From contig JBMOIC010000017.1 of NCBI GenBank assembly GCA_049317525.1, forward strand, positions 1-64,000: DNA of 64,000 nt. Direction: 5' to 3'. The notes under the pieces were generated by a model. The model made no database searches, was not told the origin of the DNA, and worked only from the letters and a program-made list of their open reading frames with translations. Source of the stretch: UBA961 sp049317525. GTDB lineage: Bacteria; Bacteroidota; Ignavibacteria; Kapaibacteriales; UBA961. Shown piece after piece: positions 34,110-43,184 of this stretch (positions are counted from its first letter, which is position 1; the number at the start of each line of letters is the position of its first letter). The position numbers and the translations under genes are program-made.

Positions 34110-35168
34110 TTGGCAAATATCTCTATAAAAATCGCATCAGCATTATATCGATATACTTCTATCATTATATGCTTACAGAGTTTAATACTTATAATTGTGC
34201 TCGCCATTCTTTTTCCTAATTATCAAAGTAATATTACATTTATTATCGTAGTTATATCTGGTTTTACATTAGCAATTAGTTTGCTTTTTTTACAATCATT
34301 CTGTAAAAAAAATGTAGAAAAACCATTAGAAATGATGGTGAATACTGCGCATCATGTTATTGGAGGTCTTCCTTCAGAAAGAGTGCATATTCAGGATATC
34401 TATTTTTCAGAATTTAAAAGAACAGCAGAGGCAATAAATATTCTTGCTGAAAAAGCATCTAAAGATATAGCAGAATTAAAAAAATTAGAGCATGTAAGAA
34501 GTCAATTTTTAGGAAATGTATCCCACGAATTAAGAACACCAATTTTTTCTATACAAGGGTATTTAGAAACACTATTAGACGGTGCAATAGATGATAATCA
34601 GGTTAGAAGAAGATTTGTAGAAAGGGCACATGCAAATGCAATTCGATTAAATGTATTATTATCAGATTTAATAGATATTTCAAAAATTGAGTCTGGGGAA
34701 ATGCGAATGAGTTATCGGTATTTCAACCTTGTTGATATAATCAAGGATGTATTAACTGCTTTGGAATATCAAGCTCAACAATATCAAGTTCAATTGATTA
34801 ATGATATCGGAAATGAAGAGATTACTGTATATGGAGATAAAGAAAGAATTGGACAAGCATTAACTAATCTTATAGAAAATGCTATTAAATACAATAAATC
34901 TGGTGGAAATGTTCAGATTTATACCGATATACATATTGCAGATGTAATTATCAATATTAAAGATACTGGTATTGGTATTGCAACAGAGCATCAAGATAGA
35001 ATTTTTGAAAGGTTCTACAGGGTAGATAAAGATAGATCCAGATCTGTTGGCGGAAGTGGTTTGGGTTTAGCTATTGTTAAGCATATTCTTGAAGCACATA
35101 ATTCTCATTTAAAGATTAAAAGCGTTCCAGAAAGTGGAACATGTATTTCTTTTGCATTAAAGCGTTAA
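34110..35168 (+). CDS. PhoR-like sensor histidine kinase
   Basis: The 352-residue membrane kinase has two transmembrane helices (about 17-36 and 42-64) separated by only a few residues, so there is almost no periplasmic sensor domain. The HisKA region has phosphoacceptor His139 in VSHELRTP. The catalytic domain has NLIENAIKYN, DTGIGIA, FERFYRVD and GGSGLGLAIVKH. There is no ATG before the first helix, and the only suitable start is the TTG at 34110. No regulator gene adjoins it. The regulators at 19.2 and 24.8 kb are candidates. Confidence 0.92.
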   Translation: MANISIKIASALYRYTSIIICLQSLILIIVLAILFPNYQSNITFIIVVISGFTLAISLLFLQSFCKKNVEKPLEMMVNTAHHVIGGLPSERVHIQDIYFSEFKRTAEAINILAEKASKDIAELKKLEHVRSQFLGNVSHELRTPIFSIQGYLETLLDGAIDDNQVRRRFVERAHANAIRLNVLLSDLIDISKIESGEMRMSYRYFNLVDIIKDVLTALEYQAQQYQVQLINDIGNEEITVYGDKERIGQALTNLIENAIKYNKSGGNVQIYTDIHIADVIINIKDTGIGIATEHQDRIFERFYRVDKDRSRSVGGSGLGLAIVKHILEAHNSHLKIKSVPESGTCISFALKR

Positions 35169-35291
35169 TTATTGAACTTTAATGTATACCATAAAGTTTA
35201 TACATTATGATTAAATAGAAGATGCTTTTGATTTTTTCAGTAATTTGCACAGCTTTTCACCTGTATTTTTTTGTTCTAATGGAATTCCCTC

Positions 35292-36461
35292 ATGTCAGAA
35301 AATGAATATATATCTACACCTAATTTTGGCTTATCAGATGATTTATTAGCCATTAAAAGCCTTGCTGAATCATTTGCTAATACAGAAATCAGACCTTATG
35401 CTCTTCACTTTGATGAAAGCCAAGAATTTCCCCATGAAATATTTGCTAAACTTGGAGAATTAGGTTTTCTTGGCATCCTTGTTCCAACCGAATATGGTGG
35501 AAGCGGACTTGGCTATCAAGAATATGCGATTATAGTAGAAGCAATTGCAAATGCTTGTCCATCAATAGCTTTGGGTGTTGCAGCACATAATGGTTTGTGT
35601 ACAAATCATATTTTGAAATTTGCAAATGAAGAAGTGAAGCAAAAATATATTCCACGTCTTGCCAAAGGCGAAACAATGGGTGCTTGGGGTTTAACAGAAC
35701 CAAGCGCAGGAAGTGATGCAGGTGGAACTCAAACTACTGCTATACGTGACGGAGATTATTATATCATCAATGGATCAAAAAACTTTATTACACATGGAAA
35801 TGTTGGCGATATTGCTGTAATTATGGCAGTAACAGATTCATCAAAAGGAAAAAAAGGGATTTCTGCTTTCGCAATCGATAAATCTATGCCGGGATTTTAT
35901 GCTAGTAAAAAAGAGAATAAGCTTGGTATGCGTTGTAGCGATACTGCTTCTTTAACGTTTGACAATGTGCGTGTTCCTGCTAGCCATTTGATTGGTAATG
36001 AAGGAGAAGGTTTCATACAGGCTTTACAAATATTAGATGGTGGCAGAATTTCTATTGCTGCACTTTCTGTAGGATTAGCTCAAGGAGCTTTAGATGCATC
36101 ACTTAAATATTCTGTAGAAAGAAAGCAGTTCAATGTGCGTTTAGCAGATATGCAAGGCATACAGTTTAAATTAGCTAAAATGGCAATGGAAATAGAGGCT
36201 TCCAGATTACTTACTATGAAAACTGCATGGATGAAAGATAATGGTGAGGCTATAACTTTACAGGCATCTCAAGCAAAGTACTATGCAAGTGAAATAGCTG
36301 TAAGGGCAGCCGAAGAATCTGTTCAAATCCATGGTGGCTATGGTTATATAAAAGAATACCCAGTAGAAAAATACTATCGTGATGTAAAGCTTTTAACCAT
36401 TGGCGAAGGAACAAGCGAAATACAAAAACTTGTTATGGCTAGGCAAATTCTTAATGCTTAA
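35292..36461 (+). CDS. Acyl-CoA dehydrogenase
   Basis: The 389-residue FAD enzyme introduces the 2,3-double bond in acyl-CoAs. It shows the family signatures GAWGLTEPSAGSDAGG in the middle beta domain, the C-terminal QIHGGYGYIKEYPVEKYYRD, and LTIGEGTSEIQKLVMARQIL with the catalytic Glu of short/butyryl-type enzymes (GEGTSEI). Length and three-domain layout are standard. Substrate chain length cannot be told by eye, though the Glu position favours a short- or medium-chain enzyme. A TAATTTGCAC sequence upstream (near 35252) resembles the local promoter element but is one base short. Confidence 0.95.
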   Translation: MSENEYISTPNFGLSDDLLAIKSLAESFANTEIRPYALHFDESQEFPHEIFAKLGELGFLGILVPTEYGGSGLGYQEYAIIVEAIANACPSIALGVAAHNGLCTNHILKFANEEVKQKYIPRLAKGETMGAWGLTEPSAGSDAGGTQTTAIRDGDYYIINGSKNFITHGNVGDIAVIMAVTDSSKGKKGISAFAIDKSMPGFYASKKENKLGMRCSDTASLTFDNVRVPASHLIGNEGEGFIQALQILDGGRISIAALSVGLAQGALDASLKYSVERKQFNVRLADMQGIQFKLAKMAMEIEASRLLTMKTAWMKDNGEAITLQASQAKYYASEIAVRAAEESVQIHGGYGYIKEYPVEKYYRDVKLLTIGEGTSEIQKLVMARQILNA

Positions 36462-36479
36462 TTCTTAAATAGTCATTCT

Positions 36480-37157
36480 ATGAATAATATGTATTTTTCA
36501 TTATTGTTTTTATTGGTTGTGCTATGTAGTTCTTGTGATATTTCTAATCCAGATACTAATTCAAAGCCATTTCCAATTGTTGATATAGATGGAAATGGCT
36601 ACGATTCAGTGCAAATTGGAAATCGATTTTGGCTAAATTCTAATATTAAGGTTACACATTTTAGAAATGGTGACCCCATACCAGAAGCTAAAACAGCTTT
36701 AGAATGGATAGAAGCTTCAGAGCAAGGCAAGCCTGCATATTGTTATTATGATAATAATCCTTTTAATGCTTTATTGTATGGGAAATTGTATAATTGGTAT
36801 GCAATCAACGATACACGTGGCCTAGCACCTTTGGGATGGCATATTCCTACAGATGAAGAACTTATTCAACTTGGAAATGATGTCAATAATGATGGAGGCT
36901 CGATAAAATCTAATTCTGGTTGGCAAAATGGTGCTAATGGAACAAATACAAGTAGGTTTTATGCTCTTCCTGGCGGATTTCGTAGTTATAATGGCGCCTT
37001 TTCTTTTATTGAATACTTTGGATATTGGTGGAGTTCTACGGCTAGTAATAATGAAAATGCATGGGGACGCTATCTAAACAGTGAAGGAAATTATGTGTAT
37101 AGATATGTGTATAAAAAGGGTTGTGGCTTAGCTGTTAGATGTATTAAAGATTCTTAG
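36480..37157 (+). CDS. FISUMP-domain lipoprotein
   Basis: The 225-residue product starts with a lipoprotein signal ending CSSC (Cys at about residue 19). The rest matches the Fibrobacter succinogenes major paralogous (FISUMP) domain: DSVQIGNRFWLNSNIKVTHFRNGDPIP, YGKLYNWYAIND, APLGWHIPTDEE, WWSSTASNNENAW and the final CGLAVRCIKD. The function of this widespread surface domain is unknown to me. It follows the acyl-CoA dehydrogenase by 18 bases. Its last 14 bases overlap tail to tail with the CrtI-like gene. Confidence 0.88.
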   Translation: MNNMYFSLLFLLVVLCSSCDISNPDTNSKPFPIVDIDGNGYDSVQIGNRFWLNSNIKVTHFRNGDPIPEAKTALEWIEASEQGKPAYCYYDNNPFNALLYGKLYNWYAINDTRGLAPLGWHIPTDEELIQLGNDVNNDGGSIKSNSGWQNGANGTNTSRFYALPGGFRSYNGAFSFIEYFGYWWSSTASNNENAWGRYLNSEGNYVYRYVYKKGCGLAVRCIKDS

Positions 37158-38628
37158 ATTCCATAATTGCCTTAGCGGCAAATTGTCCAGAAAGTATCAC
37201 TAATGGAATTCCACCTCCAGGATGTGAGCTTCCACCGCAATAAAATAGATTTTTTATCTTTTTATCTCTGTTTTTTGGCCTTAGAAATGCACTAAACATA
37301 GAATTAGACGAAGATCCGTATAAAGAACCACCGGTAGCATTAAAATCTTCTGAGAAATGTTTTGGAGATATATATCTTGGCTCCCCATCAATATAAGCCT
37401 CGAATTCAGGATAATACTTATCAATCTGCTTGAAAATCTTCTCTGCATAAAAATGTTGCTCATCATTATTCCATTGCATGTTTAAGGTATTTGACGGAGT
37501 ATTTACCAAAATAAACCAATTTTCTTTTTCACCTTGTGCCTGAGTTGCATCAGTTATTGAAGAAACACTTATATATACAGTCATATTCTGTGGTGGGATT
37601 TCCTCCATAAAAATCTCATGAAATTCTCTTTGATAATCATCAGAAAACAATACTGTATGATGTTTCATAGAAAATGGATTTTTTTTCATTGCTAAAAGGA
37701 TTACAAATCCCGAAGATGATAAATCAGGAAGTTTTTCCGAATTTCTTCCTAATAGCTTTGTTCTTGTATGATAAACATCACTATTTGAGATTATATAATC
37801 TGCTTTTAATAAAGTCCCCGAACTTGTTTCTACCGATTCTGCTTTACCATTATTACAATGTATCTTTTTAACTTCGGTATCATATATAATTGATATTCCT
37901 AATTCATTACAAAGTTGTACATATGTCTCTGCAATAGAATAAATCCCACCTTTAGGATACCATCCACCATAATTCCATTCTATATATGGAATTACCATTA
38001 AAGTTGCAGGGGCTTTATAAGGAGAAGATCCATTATACGTTGCAAATCTGTCAAAAAGTTGAATAAGCTTTTTTTCAGAAAAATAAGAAGCATTATGATC
38101 ATGAAACCCTTTTGTAAAACGAAGCAAAGGAAGTTGTGGCAATAAAGGAAGATTTTTAGTTTTAAAGAACTCTAAAAAACCATCAAAAGGATTAAATAAG
38201 AATACATCTTTAGTTGCTGAATACACTTTATGTGCATGAGCAAGATATAATTCAAATTCTTGGATAGCATTAGTACCAGAAAATTCTTGAAGTGCCTTAT
38301 GCATAGATTTTTTATCTGTATAAAAATCTAAAGAAGATGAATCAGACCATTTATAATGGCAAATAGGATGGATTGGCAATAGATCAATATAATCTGATAA
38401 TTGTTTTCCGGAACCTAAACTTTGAATAAAATCTTGTAAAATAAAAGGCATTGTGATTAATGAAGGGCCTGCATCAAATACACAATCATTATGATAAATT
38501 CGACGCATCCTGCCACCAGCTGCATTATTTTTCTCTATGATTGTAATATCATAACCTTTACTTGCTAAAAGCAAAGCCGATGTCATACCACCAATACCAG
38601 CACCAATTACAATAACTTTATTCTTCAT
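37144..38628 (-). CDS. crtI: CrtI-family phytoene/carotenoid desaturase
   Basis: The 494-residue FAD-dependent desaturase works in carotenoid synthesis. It has the N-terminal VIVIGAGIGGMTSALLLASKG, the EKNNAAGGRMRR segment, FDAGPSLITMP, and the C-terminal bacterial-type signature NLFYCGGSSHPGGGIPLVILSG. CrtI-type (phytoene desaturase) and CrtD-type (hydroxycarotenoid desaturase) enzymes cannot be separated here. No phytoene synthase is adjacent. The start overlaps the end of the arfB gene by 11 bases on the same strand, suggesting translational coupling. Confidence 0.9.
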   Translation of the reverse strand: MKNKVIVIGAGIGGMTSALLLASKGYDITIIEKNNAAGGRMRRIYHNDCVFDAGPSLITMPFILQDFIQSLGSGKQLSDYIDLLPIHPICHYKWSDSSSLDFYTDKKSMHKALQEFSGTNAIQEFELYLAHAHKVYSATKDVFLFNPFDGFLEFFKTKNLPLLPQLPLLRFTKGFHDHNASYFSEKKLIQLFDRFATYNGSSPYKAPATLMVIPYIEWNYGGWYPKGGIYSIAETYVQLCNELGISIIYDTEVKKIHCNNGKAESVETSSGTLLKADYIISNSDVYHTRTKLLGRNSEKLPDLSSSGFVILLAMKKNPFSMKHHTVLFSDDYQREFHEIFMEEIPPQNMTVYISVSSITDATQAQGEKENWFILVNTPSNTLNMQWNNDEQHFYAEKIFKQIDKYYPEFEAYIDGEPRYISPKHFSEDFNATGGSLYGSSSNSMFSAFLRPKNRDKKIKNLFYCGGSSHPGGGIPLVILSGQFAAKAIMESKNL

Positions 38629-39064
38629 GTGGAATAACTTTTCCTAATTGTCTTTGTTGTTTAATCATACCTCTTTTCTTTTTATTTGCTATTCTTTCTT
38701 CTCTTCCAGCAAAAGTGGGCTTTGTAGTTTTCCGAATTTTAGGAGGAATTATTGCTCTTAAAATGATGGTTTTTAACTTTTGTAATGTATCATCTGCATT
38801 TTCTTTTTGACTTCTATATTTTTGACTTGTGATAAGGATATGCCCATCAACATCAAATTTTATAGATGAATAAGAAACAATTCTAGAAACAATATCATAA
38901 GGTAAATGAAAAGCATCATGAATATGATAATGTAATTCAACTTTTGTAGATACTTTGTTTACATGTTGTCCACCCGGACCAGACGACCTAACAGCCCTCA
39001 TTTCTAATAATTGCACAGGAATGTGATAGGATTCATTAATATATAAATCATGTGGAGGATGCAT
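38618..39064 (-). CDS. arfB: Peptidyl-tRNA hydrolase ArfB (YaeJ-type)
   Basis: ArfB rescues ribosomes stalled on mRNAs without stop codons. The 148-residue protein has the catalytic GGQ in RSSGPGGQHVNKVSTKVEL and lacks the codon-recognition domain of RF1/RF2. It ends in the basic tail expected for binding the empty mRNA channel (REERIANKKKRGMIKQQRQLGK). Length is typical. It overlaps the rhomboid gene stop by one base and the crtI start by 11 bases, so three functionally unrelated genes share one tight unit. Confidence 0.93.
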   Translation of the reverse strand: MHPPHDLYINESYHIPVQLLEMRAVRSSGPGGQHVNKVSTKVELHYHIHDAFHLPYDIVSRIVSYSSIKFDVDGHILITSQKYRSQKENADDTLQKLKTIILRAIIPPKIRKTTKPTFAGREERIANKKKRGMIKQQRQLGKVIPHEE

Positions 39065-39642
39065 TATTTTTTTGAACGAAGAAGAGATGATTTTCCATCA
39101 TTATTAGATAAGAAGCCAAAAGCACTTCCACATAAACCACCAATGATATGAGCAAATTGAGAAATGGAATCATGTGCAAAAGATGCAAATACTTCTTTTC
39201 CTAAAAATACTATTACAATAATCACAAAAGTTAAAGGAAGATGTCCAGTTTTAATATTAGCAAAAGAACTTAAAAGTATAAACATAAATACAATACCACT
39301 AGCACCTAATAAACCAAAACCTAAAAGAAAAATGCTTAAAAAACCAGTTATGAATGCAGTGATTAATATCATCATAAGCATAGTTTTAGAACCATGTTTT
39401 TCTTCTAATAATGGCCCAATCAATAAGATCAAAGTAAGATTACCAAAAAGATGTTCCCAATTGGCATGGCCTAATACATGAGTAAACATTCTGATATAGC
39501 TTAAAGGATTAAGCCATCCAGATGGCCATGCAGTAAAAAGCCATTCGGTTGATAAGCCTCCTGTTATCGAAGACAATATCATCACAAAAGTAGAAATAAG
39601 AGAAAAAGTAAGAATCACAGGAGCATTATAGTCTAATTTCAT
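39064..39642 (-). CDS. Rhomboid family intramembrane serine protease
   Basis: The 192-residue membrane protein has about six transmembrane helices. Rhomboid motifs are present: the HANWEHLFGN loop, the catalytic Ser in GASGIVFMF, and the catalytic His in AHIIGGLCGS. Substrates are unknown. It is a minimal rhomboid without extra domains. It ends exactly at the arfB start with a one-base overlap and begins 14 bases after the WG-repeat gene stop. Confidence 0.9.
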   Translation of the reverse strand: MKLDYNAPVILTFSLISTFVMILSSITGGLSTEWLFTAWPSGWLNPLSYIRMFTHVLGHANWEHLFGNLTLILLIGPLLEEKHGSKTMLMMILITAFITGFLSIFLLGFGLLGASGIVFMFILLSSFANIKTGHLPLTFVIIVIVFLGKEVFASFAHDSISQFAHIIGGLCGSAFGFLSNNDGKSSLLRSKK

Positions 39643-39656
39643 TGGGTTTAATCTTC

Positions 39657-40556
39657 CTACTCTTCAAGAATTTTAATAATATTTCCTTGTCTATCAATGA
39701 TTGCTCTGATCTCTTCGCAATATTGATCTTGTTTACTCTTACCACGCATTCTTGTGCTTATATTAACTTCTGCCTGACCATTTATAAATTTTCCATATAT
39801 AAAGCCGCAACAACCTTCATCTACGCATCCAAGATTCCTTTTAAATGCCCTTTTTCCGGTATTATCTATATAGAATACTTTGTTTCCTTTGCGAACAGCA
39901 GCTAATCCTTCGCTAAATTCATCTGCTGCATCATATTGAGGTTTTATGATCCATTTTCCTTTTTTATCGATAAAACCAAATTTATATTTCTTATGGGCAA
40001 CAGATAAGCCTTCTTTGAATCGTGGAAGATAATATACTGCAGCACCTCCCCAAAAGCCAAATTCTATATCTATGGCTTTCTTTCCTTGTTTATCAATAAA
40101 TATATAATCATCATTTTGCATTACACATGCTAAGCCTTCAGAAAACTCTGAAAGTATTTGTGAATCATTTCTAAAAGTTATAGGGATAACAATTGTTCCA
40201 TTTGCATCACAAAAACCAACTTTATATTCTCTACTAATTGCCCTCAGGCCATCATGTAATTCACCTATATTATCATATTCACAAGGTAAAACCATTTCCC
40301 CTTTTTCATTAAGTAAACCCATATATCCATTAAAACAACTTACCATAGCATTGCCTTCATAAAAATCCAATGCCCATTTCCATTCACCAGGAAAAGCCTG
40401 TTTTCCAGTATTTTTATAAACATATATCCATTTATCATCTGATTTTTCTACAGCTATAATATCCTGAGAAAAACCTTGAGTAGAACTCAGAAATAGAACA
40501 ACAAAACAAAGAAATGAGAATATTGTTATAAAGGAATATTTCCGTGTTTTTTCCAT
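39657..40556 (-). CDS. Exported WG-repeat protein
   Basis: The 299-residue protein starts with a signal peptide (about residues 1-30) and carries five or six WG/KWG-like repeats. The clearest is FGFIDKKGKWIIKPQYDAADEFSEGLAAV. Others begin MGLLNEKGEMVLPCEYD and VGFCDANGTIVIPITF. The function of WG repeats is not established. Its first 31 bases overlap the end of the carboxylase gene in another frame on the same strand. Both ends look authentic, since the carboxylase tail KKHGNIPL is conserved and the signal peptide here is good. Confidence 0.85.
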   Translation of the reverse strand: MEKTRKYSFITIFSFLCFVVLFLSSTQGFSQDIIAVEKSDDKWIYVYKNTGKQAFPGEWKWALDFYEGNAMVSCFNGYMGLLNEKGEMVLPCEYDNIGELHDGLRAISREYKVGFCDANGTIVIPITFRNDSQILSEFSEGLACVMQNDDYIFIDKQGKKAIDIEFGFWGGAAVYYLPRFKEGLSVAHKKYKFGFIDKKGKWIIKPQYDAADEFSEGLAAVRKGNKVFYIDNTGKRAFKRNLGCVDEGCCGFIYGKFINGQAEVNISTRMRGKSKQDQYCEEIRAIIDRQGNIIKILEE

Positions 40557-42070
40557 GGATTATGATCTTTTTTATTGGCCAATAATGTAAAAGCTTTAAT
40601 AAGTTTTATTCGGGTTTCAGACGGAATTACTATATCGTCTATATAGCCTCTTTCTGCTGCTGCATATGGATTACAGAATTGTTCATTATAAGAGGCTTCT
40701 AATTCTGCTGCTTTACTTTGTGGATTTTCGGCAGAATCTATTTCTTTTTTAAATAGAATTTCAACCGCACCTTTTGCGCCCATAACAGCAATTTCTGCAG
40801 TTGGCCATGCAATATTATAATCACCTCGAATATGCTTTGAGTTCATAACATCATAAGCACCACCATATGCTTTTCTGGTAATTACTGTTACTTTTGGGAC
40901 AGTAGCTTCGCAAAAAGCATAAAGTAATTTTGCACCTTGGGTTATGATTGCACGCCATTCTTGATCTGTTCCTGGAAGAAAACCAGGTACATCTTCAAAA
41001 ACAAGCAAAGGGATATTAAAACAATCACAAAACCGTACAAATCTAGCACCTTTTACAGAGCTATTGATGTCTAAAACACCAGCCATGGATGCTGGTTGAT
41101 TAGCTATAATTCCGATTGGATTTCCATTTAATGTGGCAAATCCAACTACAATATTTTCGGCAAAATCAGCATGAACTTCTAAAAACTGTTGTTCATCTAT
41201 AATTTCTTTGATGATGTCTTTTATATCATAAGGCTGATTAGGATTTTCAGGAATAATAGTATCTAATTTAGTGCATATTCTATCAGCGGTATCAGCTGTT
41301 GGTATATATGGTAAAGCAGATTGATTACCAGAAGGAAGATATGACATTAAAGAACGAACTCGTAGCAAACAATCGATTTCATCTTCGCAGGCAAAATGGG
41401 CAACACCAGATTTAGATGCATGAGTTTCGGCACCACCAAGTTCTTCAAAAGTTACTTCTTCGTGAGTAACAGTTTTTACAACATTTGGGCCGGTTACAAA
41501 CATATAAGAGCTACCCTTTGTCATAAAAATGAAGTCTGTAATAGCAGGAGAATATACAGCACCACCTGCACATGGACCCAAAATCACTGATATCTGTGGA
41601 ATAACTCCACTTGCCATTGTATTTCTTAAAAATATATCCGCATATCCACCTAAAGAAACAACACCTTCTTGAATTCTGGCTCCTCCAGAATCATTAAGGC
41701 CTATAATCGGAGCACCAATTTTTAATGCTAAATCCATGATCTTGCAGATTTTTTCTGCATGTGTTTCAGAAAGCGAACCACCAAATACAGTGAAATCTTG
41801 CGAAAAAACACATACAATTCTTCCATGTATTGTTCCTGTACCTGTTATAACACCATCACCTAAAGGACGTTGTTTATCGATGCCAAAATTTGTAGACCGA
41901 TGCCTAACAAACATGTCTTTTTCTTCGAATGAACCTGGATCTAATAGGATTTCAAGCCTTTCTCTGGCTGTTAATTTGCCTTTTTTATGCTGATCGGCTA
42001 TTCTCTTTTCTCCTCCACCCAACATAGCTTCACGGCGAAGAGCTTCTAATAATTGTATTCTGTCTGTCAT
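40526..42070 (-). CDS. Acyl-CoA (propionyl-CoA) carboxylase, carboxyltransferase subunit
   Basis: This subunit transfers the carboxyl group from carboxybiotin to an acyl-CoA, most often propionyl-CoA. The ATG at 42068-42070 gives 514 residues starting MTDRIQLLEALRREA; an upstream in-frame start would add 11. Conserved patches are KGKLTARERLEILLDPGSFEE, GLNDSGGARIQEG, the carboxyltransferase GPCAGGAVYSPA, and AYGGAYDVMNSKHIRGD. The C-terminus KKHGNIPL is the family ending. No biotin carboxylase or biotin carrier gene is adjacent, so the partner subunit is elsewhere. Confidence 0.93.
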   Translation of the reverse strand: MTDRIQLLEALRREAMLGGGEKRIADQHKKGKLTARERLEILLDPGSFEEKDMFVRHRSTNFGIDKQRPLGDGVITGTGTIHGRIVCVFSQDFTVFGGSLSETHAEKICKIMDLALKIGAPIIGLNDSGGARIQEGVVSLGGYADIFLRNTMASGVIPQISVILGPCAGGAVYSPAITDFIFMTKGSSYMFVTGPNVVKTVTHEEVTFEELGGAETHASKSGVAHFACEDEIDCLLRVRSLMSYLPSGNQSALPYIPTADTADRICTKLDTIIPENPNQPYDIKDIIKEIIDEQQFLEVHADFAENIVVGFATLNGNPIGIIANQPASMAGVLDINSSVKGARFVRFCDCFNIPLLVFEDVPGFLPGTDQEWRAIITQGAKLLYAFCEATVPKVTVITRKAYGGAYDVMNSKHIRGDYNIAWPTAEIAVMGAKGAVEILFKKEIDSAENPQSKAAELEASYNEQFCNPYAAAERGYIDDIVIPSETRIKLIKAFTLLANKKDHNPWKKHGNIPL

Positions 42071-42210
42071 GTATTTTCTCTTTAAATCAATATCAATATG
42101 CAATATGCGATTATTAGGGCAATTGTCAATAACAGGATATATGGTCTTTACACTATCAATACATTTTTTTACTTAAAGAAAAAGGCTTAATAATTGCTTA
42201 CACAATAAGT

Positions 42211-43134
42211 ATGGAAACAATTCTACCTATAGACATTCAACAAGCTTATCAACAATTTTTATCCGCATGTGATATTCAGCGAGGATTTTCTCCTTATACG
42301 ATAGAAACTTATCGTTTTGCATTAGGAGAATTTTTAGAATATCTATTAAGTGAATATGGTGAATTACCAGAATTATCAGCTATAGAACCTGCTGATATCA
42401 GGCCTTTTTTAGGATATATGCATGATAAAGGATTAGCTAAAAAATCTTTACGAGTTAAGATAGCCGCTGTAAAATCATTTTTCCGATTTGCATATAAACA
42501 AGGTTGGATAGAAAGAAATCCTGCAGCTATTATTGCTATACCTAAATCTGAAAAAAAATTACCATCATATTTACAGCAGCATGAAATAGACTTATTAATG
42601 CAAAGTTTTAGTATAGATAATCCGTCTGGCGCAAGGAATGCGGCCATGGCAGAATTATTGTATAGTTCTGGAATACGAGTAAGTGAATTGATTAATCTAA
42701 AGGTACAATCAATAGATTTTCATAGTTCTACGATAAGAGTGATAGGTAAAGGAAAAAAAGAAAGAATCATCCCCATGGGATCAAAAGCTGTAAAGGCAAT
42801 ACAACATTACTATGCATTACGATCTATATTATTAAGAGAAAAATCTGCAGAGCCAGATAATAGAATGTTTTTAAGTGATAAAGGAAAACCTCTTAATCCG
42901 GCTGTTGTATATACAATAATCAATCGAGCTATGAAAGGCATTACAGAATGTTCTCAGAAAAGTCCACATGTATTAAGACATAGCTTTGCCACCCATTTAC
43001 TTGATGCAGGTGCAGATATAAGTTCGGTAAGCGAGATGCTAGGCCATAGTTCTTTATCAGCAACACAAGTATATACTCATATATCTGTAGACAGATTAAA
43101 AAAGGCATATAAAAATGCTCATCCCAGAGCATAA
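42211..43134 (+). CDS. XerC/XerD-family tyrosine recombinase
   Basis: The 307-residue recombinase has the N-terminal core-binding domain (residues 10-105) and a catalytic domain with all expected residues: Arg156, Lys180, His253, Arg256, His279 and nucleophile Tyr288. Length and layout match chromosomal Xer recombinases that resolve chromosome dimers at dif. No dif site, attachment repeats or phage genes are nearby, so it is treated as housekeeping. XerC versus XerD cannot be decided. The 140 bases before it, divergent from the carboxylase gene, show no clear promoter. Confidence 0.92.
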   Translation: METILPIDIQQAYQQFLSACDIQRGFSPYTIETYRFALGEFLEYLLSEYGELPELSAIEPADIRPFLGYMHDKGLAKKSLRVKIAAVKSFFRFAYKQGWIERNPAAIIAIPKSEKKLPSYLQQHEIDLLMQSFSIDNPSGARNAAMAELLYSSGIRVSELINLKVQSIDFHSSTIRVIGKGKKERIIPMGSKAVKAIQHYYALRSILLREKSAEPDNRMFLSDKGKPLNPAVVYTIINRAMKGITECSQKSPHVLRHSFATHLLDAGADISSVSEMLGHSSLSATQVYTHISVDRLKKAYKNAHPRA

Positions 43135-43184
43135 ATATGAATTCCTTATTTTTGTTATTGATTATTAATTTTTGATAAGCATAT

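Noticed and set aside
42211..43134. Tyrosine recombinase as the integrase of a mobile element
   Set aside because: Its length and catalytic layout fit housekeeping XerC/XerD. No attachment repeats, tRNA target, phage or plasmid genes or composition shift are nearby.
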